Shown: piece after piece, positions 24,839 to 35,479 of the stretch
How the letters are laid out: each line of letters starts with the position of its first letter
How positions within the stretch are numbered: position 1 is the first letter of the stretch
Origin: Ailanthus altissimus
Taxonomy: Eukaryota > Streptophyta > Magnoliopsida > Sapindales > Simaroubaceae
NCBI GenBank assembly: GCA_946807835.1
Contig: OX327690.1
Span: 29,296,501 to 29,360,500 of the forward strand
Reading direction: 5' to 3'
DNA: 64,000 nt
The notes under the pieces: generated by a model
Database searches by the model: none
What the model saw: only the letters and a program-made list of their open reading frames with translations
What the model was told of the DNA's origin: nothing
Made by a program: the position numbers and the translations under genes

Positions 24839-25080
24839 GGTTCTCACAGATAATCCTAAACGATTGATTTAAAAATTTGAATGATTTTAAGCTCACAAGT
24901 TAAATTTATATTTATAAAATTAGTTCTCATAGATAATTCTAAATGATTGATTTAAAAATTTGAATAATTTTAAACTCACGAGTTAAATTTATATTTATAA
25001 AAAAATGACGTTTAACACATGAATAAGTCATTATTATTCTTAAATGACATTTAACACACGGATAAGTCATTATTATTCTT
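24839..25080. repeat. Two adjoining tandem duplications
   Basis: An 83-bp unit starting (G)GTTCTCA(C/T)AGATAAT is repeated at 24839-24921 and 24922-25004. It is followed directly by a roughly 37-bp unit (TGAC(G/A)TTTAACACA...ATAAGTCATTATTATTCTT) repeated at 25006-25042 and 25044-25080. The second unit belongs to the sequence shared with 21.9 kb. Confidence 0.8.
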
Positions 25081-25263
25081 TAAATAAATCCATAAAGTTG
25101 TGTACTATAAAATAATAATCAATTATAATTTAGTCAAAGAAAATGTTGACAAAAACCCTCTAATGTCTAAGTTATAAACAAATGATCACAATAATTTATA
25201 AATATTGTAACTCATACATTAAGCCTAAATTTAATAACTAATTTAAAAATATTATAGCTATAT

Positions 25264-25264
<1 letters not shown>

Positions 25265-25300
<36 letters not shown>
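25265..25300. repeat. (TAA)12 microsatellite
   Basis: Twelve perfect TAA units in non-coding DNA. Likely variable in length between individuals. Confidence 0.95.
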
Positions 25301-25301
<1 letters not shown>

Positions 25302-25309
25302 TTATCATT

Positions 25310-27200
25310 AATTACTATATAAATTATATATTTTATAAAAAAAAAATTAAAAGAGCTTCCACTTGAGAGCGCAATAACTTCAAAATCACAACTCCATTCC
25401 TTTATACCAAATAGACACTTAAAAAGCACTACCCCCAAGACTCGCTCATAAAATGTGAATCATCCGCTACAAATACCCTTATGAACATGTTGCAGGTGCA
25501 TTATAGAGATGACCAAAGTTCAGAAAATGGACCGAGACATATCAGCATTTTCTGGCAAACACGAAAGCGAAGGAGAGGGCAAGAAATTTGGGCAGCCAAA
25601 AAAAAAAAAACAAAGTAAATAAAGAAGAAAGAATATATGGGACCCTAATAGCATTAATCATGGGGTACAAGAGTGGCCTCACCAATAAGTAGTATTTCCC
25701 CCATAGCGTTAGATGCAACACTCTCATTGGTTTCTTGTTACTGTCAGATACCCACCCATGTTCTACAAAAAGATTTCATGCTTCAGGCAGGCATGTCCCC
25801 TAATTAAAAGCCGTGCCTGTAGAGTCCAAACCAACCAAAATGATGAAAATTGAAATGAAACAAACCCCTCAAGATTTGGAATGAAATGTAGAGAGTTGTT
25901 ATATAACTCAACCCTTTGGTCATTTGAATTTAATTTCAGTACTGCTCATTTGACCAAGGGGAATCTGTAATTAATCCATTCAATTTTTGCTTCAACAAAC
26001 TGGTTTCTTATACAATTTTGATTCATATATGAGCTTATTGCCAAACCACTAGCTAGCTAAGTATAAGAACATTCAAAGCAAATGCAAAAAGTTTTCTGTT
26101 TTCAATACTTTTGTGTTTCATATGGTAGCCTGTAATTTTGATTTTACATTGACATAAATACAATAAGAACACTAATTAAATGGGCGAAGTTAACTTTAAA
26201 GAAAGTATATAACTGGTATTCAACTAAATTTGTATACATTTGTGCTGTTTGTAAAAGTTGAATAAGAACAAACCAAATGCTTCTTTTTTTTTTTTATCAC
26301 TAAGTCCTACCAAAAGGAACATATTTCTACCCATGCAACGATATGTCACTCTCTCCATGTTGTTTGTATCTTCCCTTCTCTCCTTTTAGTTTACAGCCAA
26401 AACAAAACCACCACTCTTTTAATGACTTCTTTCACGTGAAATCTCTGCTTTACATCATCCTTTCCAATTCTTCTACCAAACCCTAGTCCTGGTTTGTCTC
26501 TTCTTCCTATACAAAACCCTAAACTTAACATAAACCTAATTCTAAAACTTTAGGATATGCTTCTGCATAACTTTGAAAACATTATAGTTAAAAGTGTTTT
26601 AGTGTTTATTTGGTATGGAAGTGTTTTATTATGCACATAACAATTAAATTGTTTAGTAAACATATTTTTCCTCCATATTGAAGTGCTTATCATTCACTCA
26701 CTTTCTTATATTCTATATCTAATTCTTTAAAAATGGTTTCATAGCCACAACAATTAAAGTATTTAATAAACACATATTTTCTCCACATATAAATGTTTAT
26801 TAAACATTTATCTTCTACTCCCATCTCACGGCGGAAGTAACTTCAAAGCCACAACATCTTTATATCAAACAGACTCTTGCTCTACAATTAACACAGCCAC
26901 CTACTTTCATACTACAACTAGTGCTTTAGGCATATGCAGTAGCCACTTCAAACCCTTAAATGACTTGACAGAACCTGAACCTCTTCATTAAAGAAGTAGA
27001 TAACTAAAGTGAGCGAACCTTATAATCATTTGGTCATGATCCATGGATGAAAATGGAGCAATATTTACATATATATATATATATATATATATATTGATTC
27101 TTGGTAATAATCGAGGGGTGAGCTGAGGCATGTCTGCAGTTATTACAGGAATCAGGCAGGGGCTGCAGGGACACTACTACTGAGAATTAATGCAGAGAAG
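25310..27200. other. Intergenic DNA downstream of the RTFL/DVL gene
   Basis: AT-rich, no coding region supported. Telo-box-like AAACCCTA motifs at 26478 and 26514 sit in a pyrimidine-rich patch that resembles a transcript leader, but no open frame follows them. An (AT)13 run lies at 27069-27094. Confidence 0.5.
27069..27094. repeat. (AT)13 microsatellite
   Basis: Perfect AT dinucleotide run about 120 bp beyond the stop codon of the RTFL/DVL gene. Confidence 0.9.
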
Positions 27201-27213
27201 CTGATGATATCAA

Positions 27214-27420
27214 TTAATTACATTTATCGTATTTATGCCAACACAATAACAAAATAATGCACCTTCTTAATATGTAAAACCTAGACCTCTGTTCCTTAGC
27301 CATGGATAAACATCTCTTCTTTATGCTTGATGAAGAAGTTGTTGAAGGTCCCTCATCAATATCACCGTGGCCATCTTGTGTCGATGATGATGATGATGAA
27401 GTTGAACAACACTGACCCAT
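27214..27420 (-). CDS. RTFL/DVL: RTFL/DVL (ROTUNDIFOLIA-like) small polypeptide
   Basis: Intronless frame of 68 residues from the first ATG (27420). The upstream extension of the frame lacks an ATG. Seen: N-terminus MGQCC, a Ser-rich variable stretch with an acidic centre, then the family-defining C-terminal block KEQRSRFYILRRCIILLLCW ending HKYDKCN (residues about 42-68). Known members such as Arabidopsis ROT4 and DVL1 share this short domain; they limit cell proliferation along the long axis of organs and associate with the plasma membrane, and overexpression shortens leaves and fruits. The MG-CC N-terminus could allow acylation, which is inference. The gene is transcribed away from ATG8. 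Confidence 0.88.
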   Translation of the reverse strand: MGQCCSTSSSSSSTQDGHGDIDEGPSTTSSSSIKKRCLSMAKEQRSRFYILRRCIILLLCWHKYDKCN

Positions 27421-27599
27421 ATGTTCCCAAGTCTGTGACCCGGCAATCAATTAAAAGACTTCTAGAGAGAAAGAGAATTGAAGAACAAAAAAATGAAGAA
27501 AGAAAGAAGACAGAGAGATAGATTTGTGTGAAATATTAGACTTAGAGTAAGAAAGATGATCAGTTAGTAGTGTACAGCAGATGCTCTTTAATGGAGTTT

Positions 27600-28250
27600 A
27601 CCTAAATAATGGGCCGCTGCTAGTACCTCTCATCTCAGCGGTCCTTTTGCCCTTTCTTCTTCTTTTGCTCTGTCTCTCTCCTTGTCTTCTCAGGTGGACC
27701 AGACTCGCCATTAGAATAAACATATAACAGATTATATATCATACCGTGGATATTCATCCATTGAAAATTTTGTTATTTTCTATTCAATGTTAGTCAAAAT
27801 TTTGATCTTCCTTGTTAATCCCAAAAAAAAAAATCATTTTCCTACAATAATTAGAATTCTTTAATAAGTAAAATGTTATTTGGTTTAGACATGAGGTGGA
27901 GTTTATATCAAATTAGAACCCTTGTTACAAGCAAAAATTAATTAATTAATAAGTTACTGTAAAATAAACGTAAAACTTATTAACTTTTCACACGAGAGTT
28001 TAGAATATGAGAAATTAAATATTTTTTTAAAAAAAAAATTAATTACTTTTAAAAAATATTGTATTTTGATATATTACAATTAAATAAAGACCAGACCAGC
28101 CCAGCCCAATTAATCTTGGAGCCGTCAAATGATTTGAAACGCTGTCGTATTGGCTGTGGACACGAGGCAGGATGAGGAAGAAGGGATTGAGATTCCTTGT
28201 AACGGAGGGCAATCCAGCGGAGAAATCGTGTTGGAAACAAAAACAAAAAT
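27600..28250. other. Shared upstream region of RTFL/DVL and ATG8
   Basis: The two genes diverge from this stretch (ATGs 1.18 kb apart). It is AT-rich with no coding region. The part nearest ATG8 (28,080-28,250) is less AT-rich. No clear TATA box was chosen for either gene. Confidence 0.45.
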
Positions 28251-28300
28251 AAGAAAAGAAACCCTTACAAGATTTGGTTTTGCTCTTCTTTAATAAACAA

Positions 28301-28394
28301 AAACCCTAAAAATACAAATTCATAAATATATATTATTCGCACCATCACCATCACCCTCCGCAATCAATTCAATCGAATTCCTTTGAAACCCTAG
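28301..28394 (+). promoter_or_regulatory. Telo-box motifs upstream of ATG8
   Basis: AAACCCTAA at 28301 and AAACCCTAG at 28386 match the plant telo-box, which is common in leaders and promoters of broadly expressed and translation-related genes. They lie in or just before the ATG8 leader. Function here is inferred. Confidence 0.45.
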
Positions 28395-28596
28395 CAACCC
28401 GCCCAGTTATTCCTCCGGATTCACTTCTCGCCGTCGTGTCGTGTTTGAGTATGTTTGTTGTTCTCTTAAACGCTTCGTATTTTATTTTATTTTCCTCTTA
28501 ATTTTTTTTAAACTGAAGGGAAAGATTGGGGGGTTTTGTTTTGTGATGTTTCGATGTTTCAAATTTGCAGAGAATAATAGCAGCATTAGTTTCGCC

Positions 28597-29727
28597 ATGG
28601 CCAAAAGTGCATTCAAGCTCGAGCATCCCTTGGGTTCGTTTTGTTCGTTGAAAATTCAATCTTTATATTGAAAATTAACTTCTTCTTTTTTTAACTTTTT
28701 ACCCAGTGGCATATTTTGGTTGAGCTTGTGAAATCTTTATCTGACTGTTGTTATCAGTTTGTTCTCCAATTTGGCTATGGTGTCCAAATTGTTGTTTATG
28801 ATATGTGTTTGTAGCTGAATTGCAATGTTAATTTATTTACTCATTTACTGTTTCTTATTTGTTTGTAATACGTCTAAGAGAGGAGGCTGGCTGAATCTTC
28901 TCGTATAAGAGAGAACTATCCTGATAGGATTCCTGTAAGAAATTCTGTTAGCCATTCTGTATGCCTTCTGTGCTATTACTTGATGTATTTATGTCTAATT
29001 AAGTGCGCTTGCTATGTAGGTGATTGTGGAGAAGGCTGAAAAGAGTGATGTTCCAGACATTGATAAGAAAAAGTTAGTTGCTTCCATACGTTTTCTTTCT
29101 AATCTTATATTTTCAATCCATAATTTGGTATACTTAATGAAATACTGTTGTTGTGTTTTTGGGAAAAAAATTGCATTGCTGCTTTGTTGTATTAGTAAAA
29201 ACATTTCTATGGAATTGATTACTTCCTCCCTTGTATCTTTTCATTATGTAGGGGAGTTCCAATTTAAAAGTATGTTGTTTGTAGAAATATTTGGGGGTTT
29301 TTACATGAATTGCTTGAATGATTTGTCCTGAGCATGAATGTGGGTCAATTTCAACTTATTATTCTTAAATTGTCTTGGGAGTTTTTTATCACTTGGTCAT
29401 GACACACATTGTTGTCATGAAAGCAGGTATCTTGTCCCAGCTGATTTGTCTGTCGGGCAGTTTGTTTATGTTGTTCGTAAAAGGATTAAGCTCAGTGCAG
29501 AAAAGGCTATATTTATTTTCGTCAAGAACACTTTACCTCCAACTGGTGAGTGGCAATCATTTACTTTAAAGTGTAAATGTTTTCATAGCATTATAGTTCG
29601 TGTTTGTAATGTGCCTTCTGTTGTTACAGGTGCCTTGATGTCTGCGATTTATGAGGAAAACAAGGATGAAGATGGTTTTCTTTACATGACTTACAGTGGA
29701 GAGAATACCTTTGGTTGGTCATGTTAA
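28597..29727 (+). CDS. ATG8: Autophagy-related ubiquitin-like protein ATG8 (5 coding exons)
   Basis: Ubiquitin-like modifier conjugated to phosphatidylethanolamine on autophagosome membranes. Exons: 28597-28633, 28879-28934, 29020-29072, 29427-29545, 29630-29727; 120 residues. Reads [66 protein letters not shown] and ends [18 protein letters not shown]. Gly117 is the residue exposed by ATG4 protease; the three-residue tail (WSC) would be removed. The length equals other plant ATG8 proteins. A 5'-UTR intron is likely at 28449-28570 (GTATGT donor, TTTGCAG acceptor). One small difference from common isoforms is Gly instead of Ala after NTLPPT, at an exon junction. Confidence 0.96.
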
Positions 29728-30105
29728 AGAGCGACGGCAACTAGCCATGCATTATATAAGTTGAAAGTTGTACATTCTCAGCTCATCCCTTTAATGTCAA
29801 TTAGGAGTACTTTTCATTTATCTTGTCTCTTTGCAGTTTGAAACTGAATGGAAGAAAATACTTTAATAATTTACTATTTCTACAATTTTCCAGTCATCTT
29901 TCTGTGATCATGATTTGTAGTTTATTTTCTCTTCTCTGTTTAGCTATTGTGTGGTGGGAGGCATTTAATATCAGGGCACTAAATCTCTATACTTGATTAG
30001 TACAACCATTACTAAAATACATTAGTCATGCAAAATGAAAACAAATTTTCTCAAAATATTGTTCCTGCATACAAAAAGATAGATTATCCTGGTTACATTC
30101 ATAAT

Positions 30106-30309
30106 TCATTTAGAAGAGCTTTTTCTCTGGCATCGAAGCTTGAACCATTTGATGCCATTAGAAAATGCAAGCTTTGCTTTGTTGAATCCTTTTGCATTGG
30201 TTTTCTTGTTATTGCTTTCATTGCTAGCTTTAGTCTTTCCCCCGTCTTCCATGGCACCAATTCCTTCTGCTCCCCATTGATCTGCCCAACTTGATGCTTC
30301 AGTAGCCAT
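30106..30309 (-). CDS. Small uncharacterised plant protein with WADQW motif
   Basis: Frame of 67 residues starting MATEASSWADQWGAEGIG, with a lysine/asparagine-rich middle and a basic C-terminus (GIKWFKLRCQRKSSSK). Several short plant proteins of unknown function share the N-terminal S-WADQW start and a basic W-K tail, as far as I recall. On the minus strand a strong donor (AAG|GTAAGT, exon end 30920) and an acceptor (TTTTGCTAG, exon start 30328) would remove a 591-nt intron from the leader and leave the ATG 18 nt into the second exon. That supports a real gene. It converges with ATG8, the stop codons lying 378 bp apart. No biochemical role can be given. Confidence 0.6.
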   Translation of the reverse strand: MATEASSWADQWGAEGIGAMEDGGKTKASNESNNKKTNAKGFNKAKLAFSNGIKWFKLRCQRKSSSK

Positions 30310-30999
30310 AGATTAGTGCCTCCTACCTCTAGCAAAACAAGTTTCATGAGCTGATATCAGAGATCAGTGAAGTGAATATGGGATTAGAATTTTAGATGCC
30401 AAAACCATGGTTGTGTTCATGGCATCAATTAATGTATAATCTTTTGGTTGCGATGGCTTCTCTTTTCGAAAGCAATTTGCCCATAAGAAAGAAGATACTG
30501 AAATCTTAGCAGTGTGACTGCAAACAACCTAATATATAGCAAGATCCAAGTTTCTACATATTTTCCTTCATATTTGCAGCAAATCAAACAACTCGTACAC
30601 ACACACACACGTATACGGCAATTAGGCATGCAGGAAGTACCAAACTCTTGGTTAGATATACTGTGCTTATACCAAGTTAAGAAATTAAATCGACCTTAGT
30701 TTTAACATAAGGAAGATGGAAAGTTTGCTGATCAAATCAGAGTATATGCAATCGAAGCATAAATTATACCCTTGATGGCTATGAAAAAAGATCAGAAAAC
30801 AAATTAGAAAGCTTTTAGATCCCTCAACAACTGAAAACGCATAAGATTTGAAACCACATCAAGAACCCATTTAGAGATAGAGATAGAGAGAGGGAGAACT
30901 GAGAAGGAGAGTAACTTACCTTGTGATACTTTGATCCAGGAGTTTGATGAACTCAACAATGCTGAGTTCTTATAGGACTTAGAATAAGTGCTTTTAAAT

Positions 31000-31800
31000 A
31001 AAGAACAATGCCAACTTCTTGATGATTGTCTTTAACTCCCTATTTCACACTTTTTTTAAAGGAATTGCCAACTCACTTGTTTCCCTCTTCTGAAGCAAAC
31101 ATTGTTGGGTATCTCCCATTTCTTTAATAAATTATTTAAAATCATATACCCAGCCTTAGATTTTATCAATTCTTTTTTTGTTTTACTTAATTACAACAGC
31201 TTATAGATGAGATTAGAAAAAAAAAAAAGCATAAACACTACCCTGTCTCTGTCCATAACAAACTAACATTCAAGCAAATTAAAATAAATAAATTAGTACC
31301 ATGACTTATCCAGCTCACTCTCCACAGAATCTTTGTTACAAAATAATACAAATAAACATACCCTTTTATCTATGTTTTTGCTAAATTTGGGTGCTCTTTA
31401 AAGTAGACCCTTAAGACCTTCTGCTCCACTTGTTAGATACACACATAGTTGGAAAGGTGAAATATATGAATTTGGATGTCTTGAGTTGCTACAACAACAA
31501 AAGCAAAGAATGCAAAAGAAAAGGTGGTAAAGAGGCAAACTAATGAGAATCTAATCTAAATAATCTTTTTTTGTGTAGGAGTAGTAGTATCTTTAGACTG
31601 CCTCACATGTTAGGTTACAGCTTATGCTTCTTTTTATGCACAATGATGGCCATTACTGACCACAATTTTATATTTCGTATTGTAATCAAGCTAATGATTA
31701 GATAGTGATGCAAATCAATCTTTCAATCATTATATTGAATTAGGTTGTGTTTGTCATAAAAGCACAAGAAGAATCCTCTTGTTATGTGGTTGTTTTGGAC
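31000..31800. other. Intergenic DNA upstream of the WADQW gene
   Basis: AT-rich, nothing coding. It presumably contains the promoter of the minus-strand gene, whose first exon seems to lie near 30.92-30.99 kb. Confidence 0.5.
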
Positions 31801-31808
31801 ACTCAAGG

Positions 31809-32291
31809 TGAAGGTGGCAATTTTTCATTTCAATTGTGAACTTACACAGGAAAATGTCAGTTAAGGTGACAGATTTTTGAACTCATTTAATAAATGGGTA
31901 ATTTTAAGGTGGGTTAGTAGGTCAATGGAACAAATCTGTTTACCATCCATTTAATATAAAAGATGAATTTAATATTTTTTAAAATATTAAGAACAATTTA
32001 ATAAGTAAATTTTAGACTTTTTTTTAAATATATAAAAATATAGCAGAAATGAGTTAATATTTTAATTAATTTTGAGTGAAAGAGTTACAAATTAATGGAT
32101 CAAAAAGTGTTAAAGAGTTTAATAGGCTATTAATGAGTTATGGGTTACTTGACCGGCTAACCCAATTATAATTCGTTTAATAAATAGATTGTATTTGATA
32201 ACCTTTTTATTAAACGAGTCGTATTTAAATTAGGTAAAAGAAAAGTGAGTCAACAATAAACCCAATTCACCAACCCATTTTGCTACCTCTA
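31809..32291. mobile_element. Non-autonomous hAT-like element (MITE) with 8-bp target duplication
   Basis: The left end reads TGAAGGTGGCAA and the right end, read inward, TAGAGGTAGCAA: an imperfect terminal inverted repeat of the common plant hAT type. Flanks are ACTCAAGG (31801-31808) and ACTCAAAA (32292-32299), 6 of 8 identical, as expected for an aged 8-bp hAT target-site duplication. The interior is 483 bp, AT-rich, with GGGTTA/TAACCC-type subterminal words and no transposase frame. Confidence 0.7.
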
Positions 32292-32299
32292 ACTCAAAA

Positions 32300-32915
32300 G
32301 GTTTTACAACCGTACGCTTTTTTTGTTTGTGAAGTATTCCCAAAATTCTCAGCCGATTAAACTTTTCCAAATTGCAAAATTTCGAAGCAGATATTCCTGA
32401 GCTTCGACAAAGGGTGACCCATAACTTAATATACACTTTGTATTCCAAGTCTCCTTTTGAAATGACTGATTGCTTTATCTTACATCAAATTCTTGACTCG
32501 CAAACAGGAATCTCTTCAACTTTCATGCAAATACCAGCCTTTTTCTACTTCGGCGCCTGCCCAACGTGCCATCATTTTCATTCATTCTTAATAATAATGT
32601 TGGTTATAGCCTCTTTCTGTAACAAGCACTGCATCATCACAGGACCTAAACCTAATCACCCCAAAAGTCAAGAACTAAACATTAAGCAAAAAAGCAACGT
32701 ATTTGGAGCCAATTAGTCAATAGAGGGGTTCAATTCGTCTTTTGTCTTGAAAATGTTGCCCAAATCTCTATCAACCCATACGACCAATAACCCAAAAAAA
32801 AAACAAAAAAACCAAGTTTGGTGAAAAAATATCTACGTTGTGTTTGCAAAAACCAACAAAGCAATGAGCCAATTTAGCAAACAAATCTTGTGCCTATAAA
32901 CAACACATTTGCTTA
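32300..32915. other. Intergenic DNA downstream of the ANKRD13-like gene
   Basis: Contains the presumed 3'-UTR of the minus-strand ankyrin gene. A 114-codon frame on the plus strand (32372-32716) has no domain features and is not supported as a gene. Confidence 0.45.
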
Positions 32916-32919
32916 ACTA

Positions 32920-35178
32920 CTACTTCGATTTCCTAGTAGACTTGGACTTTTTCATTTTACTTGACTTATCATCAATACTTGACCATGAATACCCAAGTGG
33001 TATAACAAATGGATCCGAGTCCCATTGTTGTTGCCCTACTGATGATGATGATGAATTCCGTTGTTGCTGCTGCTTGCTTGCTGATTGGCTGCTGTTTCGC
33101 CTCAGCCACGTCGACCCCATCACCGACGTTGATGACGACGAAGATGATAGGAATGATGAGTAATGGGTGTCTGATTTTGTATCATCATCTGATGAGCCTT
33201 TGTTTACAAAGTGTCTAGGACTTGAGACCGGAGTGAAGAACTGCTCCGTTGATTGTAGCTCAACGAATTTTGTGAACGTCACCACCACTCTTACTGTAGG
33301 GACCACTGGAATTGCCACCTGGACCCCCCACAAAAAAAAAAAACACATAAAATCAGACGATCAACATTTGGTCATACTTGTACCCCAACAAATCAACTAC
33401 CACATAATTGCCAATATATTTTGTCAAATCCCTGATTTTGCTACGTCAACCTTTGACGAAGACTAGCTGACGTGGCAGAATCAGGGACCCATCTCATACA
33501 AAAAGAATCTCGGATCATCTGGGTCCCGCATCTCTCAAAAGAGACCATCACAGCCTTCCACGTCACATCATAAAACTACTCTAGACTAAAAACCCCACAC
33601 AAACAAAAGCTTCTCCTCTAATCACAGGAGAGGAGCTGAGCTCATCAAAAGAAACAATAAAAGCAAAGCCAAAACTCAGACTGGACCCCACTAATTCAAA
33701 ACATTTTTTTCAATTTCCGAATTTACCCCCCTTACCTTGACCGGAAATGTCCCCGGCGGGAATTTGGTTGTTAACAATTCCCGCAACCTTCTAACGGCCT
33801 TCACTTTATTCGCCAAAATATCAAGTAACGGGAGCAACTCCTCCGTCTTCAACGGAAACTGCTCCGTCAACCAAACTGACGGACGTAAACTCTTCACGAA
33901 CTCTTTCTCCTTCGTCGGCGGAGGCGCCATTGCAAGTGCCGCCGTCGACATCCTTGGCATAGACATCGACGAAGGAATCAGATCAACGCTTTTTCTCCCC
34001 ATCGCCGCAGCCGACGGAATTATATCGACGCTTTTTCTCCCCACCGTTATCACATCTCTATCCTCTCTCACGAAACTACTGTGCCTTCGCCGATCGGTGT
34101 TGTTAACGTTGAATCCGAAACTCGGATTTTCGGCGACTAAGAATCCGTCGTCGTCCTCGTCAAGTTCTAACGGCAAAACCTGCTCGCTGCCGGCGACGTC
34201 GTTTTCGTTAACAACTTTTCGCGAGCGAAAACTGAAAACAACATTATGTAGTTCATAAACCCTAGCTTTCCATTCACCGACGGATTCGGTCTTCTCTTGC
34301 CGCCTCCAATTGGTTCGTCCGACGAGTTCGGCCTTGGTGACGTCCATTCCCGGCCGGTAAACGCTGGTTTGCGCGCAGAATCCGGCAATGTCGGCCTCAG
34401 ACATCGGCGCTCCGGCGTTTTCGAATGCGTCGAAGATTTTGCGCTCGTCGTGGTTGAGTACCAGCAGCGAACCGGAGGGAACGTCGTGCGTTTGGTCGCC
34501 GTCGCCGAGGAAGAGAAAGCTTTGGTCGGCCCGCTGGATTTTCAAGCCGTCGAAGCCGGACAACGACGTGTCGGCGCGCAAATTGCCATCGCGCTTCCAG
34601 ATCTTGTAGGTGTCAGAGGGAGCGATCTTCCCGACGAACGGAATGACGGAGCTCTCGAAATGGAAAGAGATTTCCATGTAGAAGTCACGCATTCTGCGCA
34701 GGACCGAGATGACACGTGGCAGGCGGCGGCGCCACTTAGCCCAGGCGGAGCGGTGGTGTAGCTTGAGTAGAATCAGAGCAATGTCGGAATTCCGCCTACA
34801 AACCGCCTCCTGAAGCGGATTCCACCCAGCCGCATTCTGGAGCGACACGTCAGCGCCGGCGGCGGAGAGGGACCGCGCTGCGAAGGCGTCGTTGAGGCGG
34901 ACGGAGAGGTGGAGGGGAGTTTCTCGGGAGGGGACGTCTCGGCGGTCGAGAATGGAGGCGATTTGATCGGCGACTCGCTCCTGACTCAGGGAGTCGAGCT
35001 CGGTGTGGATTTTGGCGGGATCGGATAGTCTGGGTAGAGTGGAGATGATTCGAGTCAAAGTGGTGTGGTCGCCCAAAACGACAGCGTAGTGGACGGGGCT
35101 GTGGGAGTAATCTTCGGGTTTAATCGGTGCCGGAAACGGCGTCGTAGAAGGGCCCGTTGGCGTTGAGGACTTGGCCAT
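32920..35178 (-). CDS. ANKRD13-type ankyrin repeat protein with GPCR-chaperone domain (2 exons)
   Basis: Exon 1 is 33736-35178 (481 codons) and exon 2 is 32920-33318 (132 codons plus TAG); the 417-nt intron has GTAAGG and TCCAG borders, giving 613 residues. Start: the first in-frame ATG, aaaATGGCC. Seen: ankyrin repeats at about residues 20-145 (SPVHYAVVLGD, TPLHLSVRLND, NAAGWNPLQEAV), then the conserved ANKRD13/GPCR_chapero_1 region (WAKWRRRLPRVISVLRRMRDF, FYMEISFHFESSVIPFVGKI, KRDGNLRADTSL, PGMDVTKAELVGRTNWRR, VWLTEQFPLKTEELLPLLDI, and VAIPVVPTVRVVVTFTKFVE across the intron). A 14-residue unit GRKSVD(I/L)IPS is duplicated in the linker. The C-terminus is Ser/Gln-rich and basic. Animal relatives bind ubiquitinated receptors at endosomes; the plant role is little known. 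Confidence 0.93.
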
Positions 35179-35479
35179 TTTGTTATTATTTTGGTTTCGT
35201 AAAATCAAAAATTAAAGCAAAGCGAAAATAGAGAGGAAACACTACTCAAAAGAGTGATGCGTTTTTTTTTTTTGACTGAAGCCGAGAGTGGGGATGGTGA
35301 ATTGGTAGGGGAATGTTTATGGGAAAGGGAGGGGTAGTTTGGTATTTTCTCAAAACGAGATAAGGCAGGAGAGAGAAGATGCACGCAATCTTTCTTGGCA
35401 CGGCTTTCGGTGATTGATTCTTCTTCTTTGAGCCAGAGCAGGGACAGGGAGGGAGTCCGTTGATATTTTTCATTCACTC

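Larger units (their letters stand above)
21840..25200. mobile_element. Repeat-flanked decayed block, probably transposon-derived
   Basis: Two diverged copies of the same sequence lie in direct orientation about 3.15 kb apart. Each shows CATTTAACAC...GATAAG, then about 50 nt later GTGTACT..AAAATA.AAATCA.TTAT and a TGTTG-C-AAA segment, at about 21895-22015 and 25040-25165. Between them is mostly non-coding, moderately GC-richer DNA with tandem repeats and small open frames but no recognisable gag, protease or reverse transcriptase. This fits old long terminal repeats around a non-autonomous interior, or two insertions of one repeat family. Exact ends and target duplications were not found. Confidence 0.4.

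Noticed and set aside
27327..27521. 64-codon plus-strand frame
   Set aside because: It lies opposite the RTFL/DVL coding region, and its Met/Lys-rich start comes from the reverse of the Ser codons.
30028..30294. Plus-strand frame of 88 codons
   Set aside because: It is the complement of the WADQW small-protein frame, which has better motif and splice support.
33737..34761. Long plus-strand frames (173 and 154 codons) opposite the ankyrin gene
   Set aside because: They lie antisense to a strongly supported coding exon that is GC-rich, which leaves the other frames open by chance; no family features.
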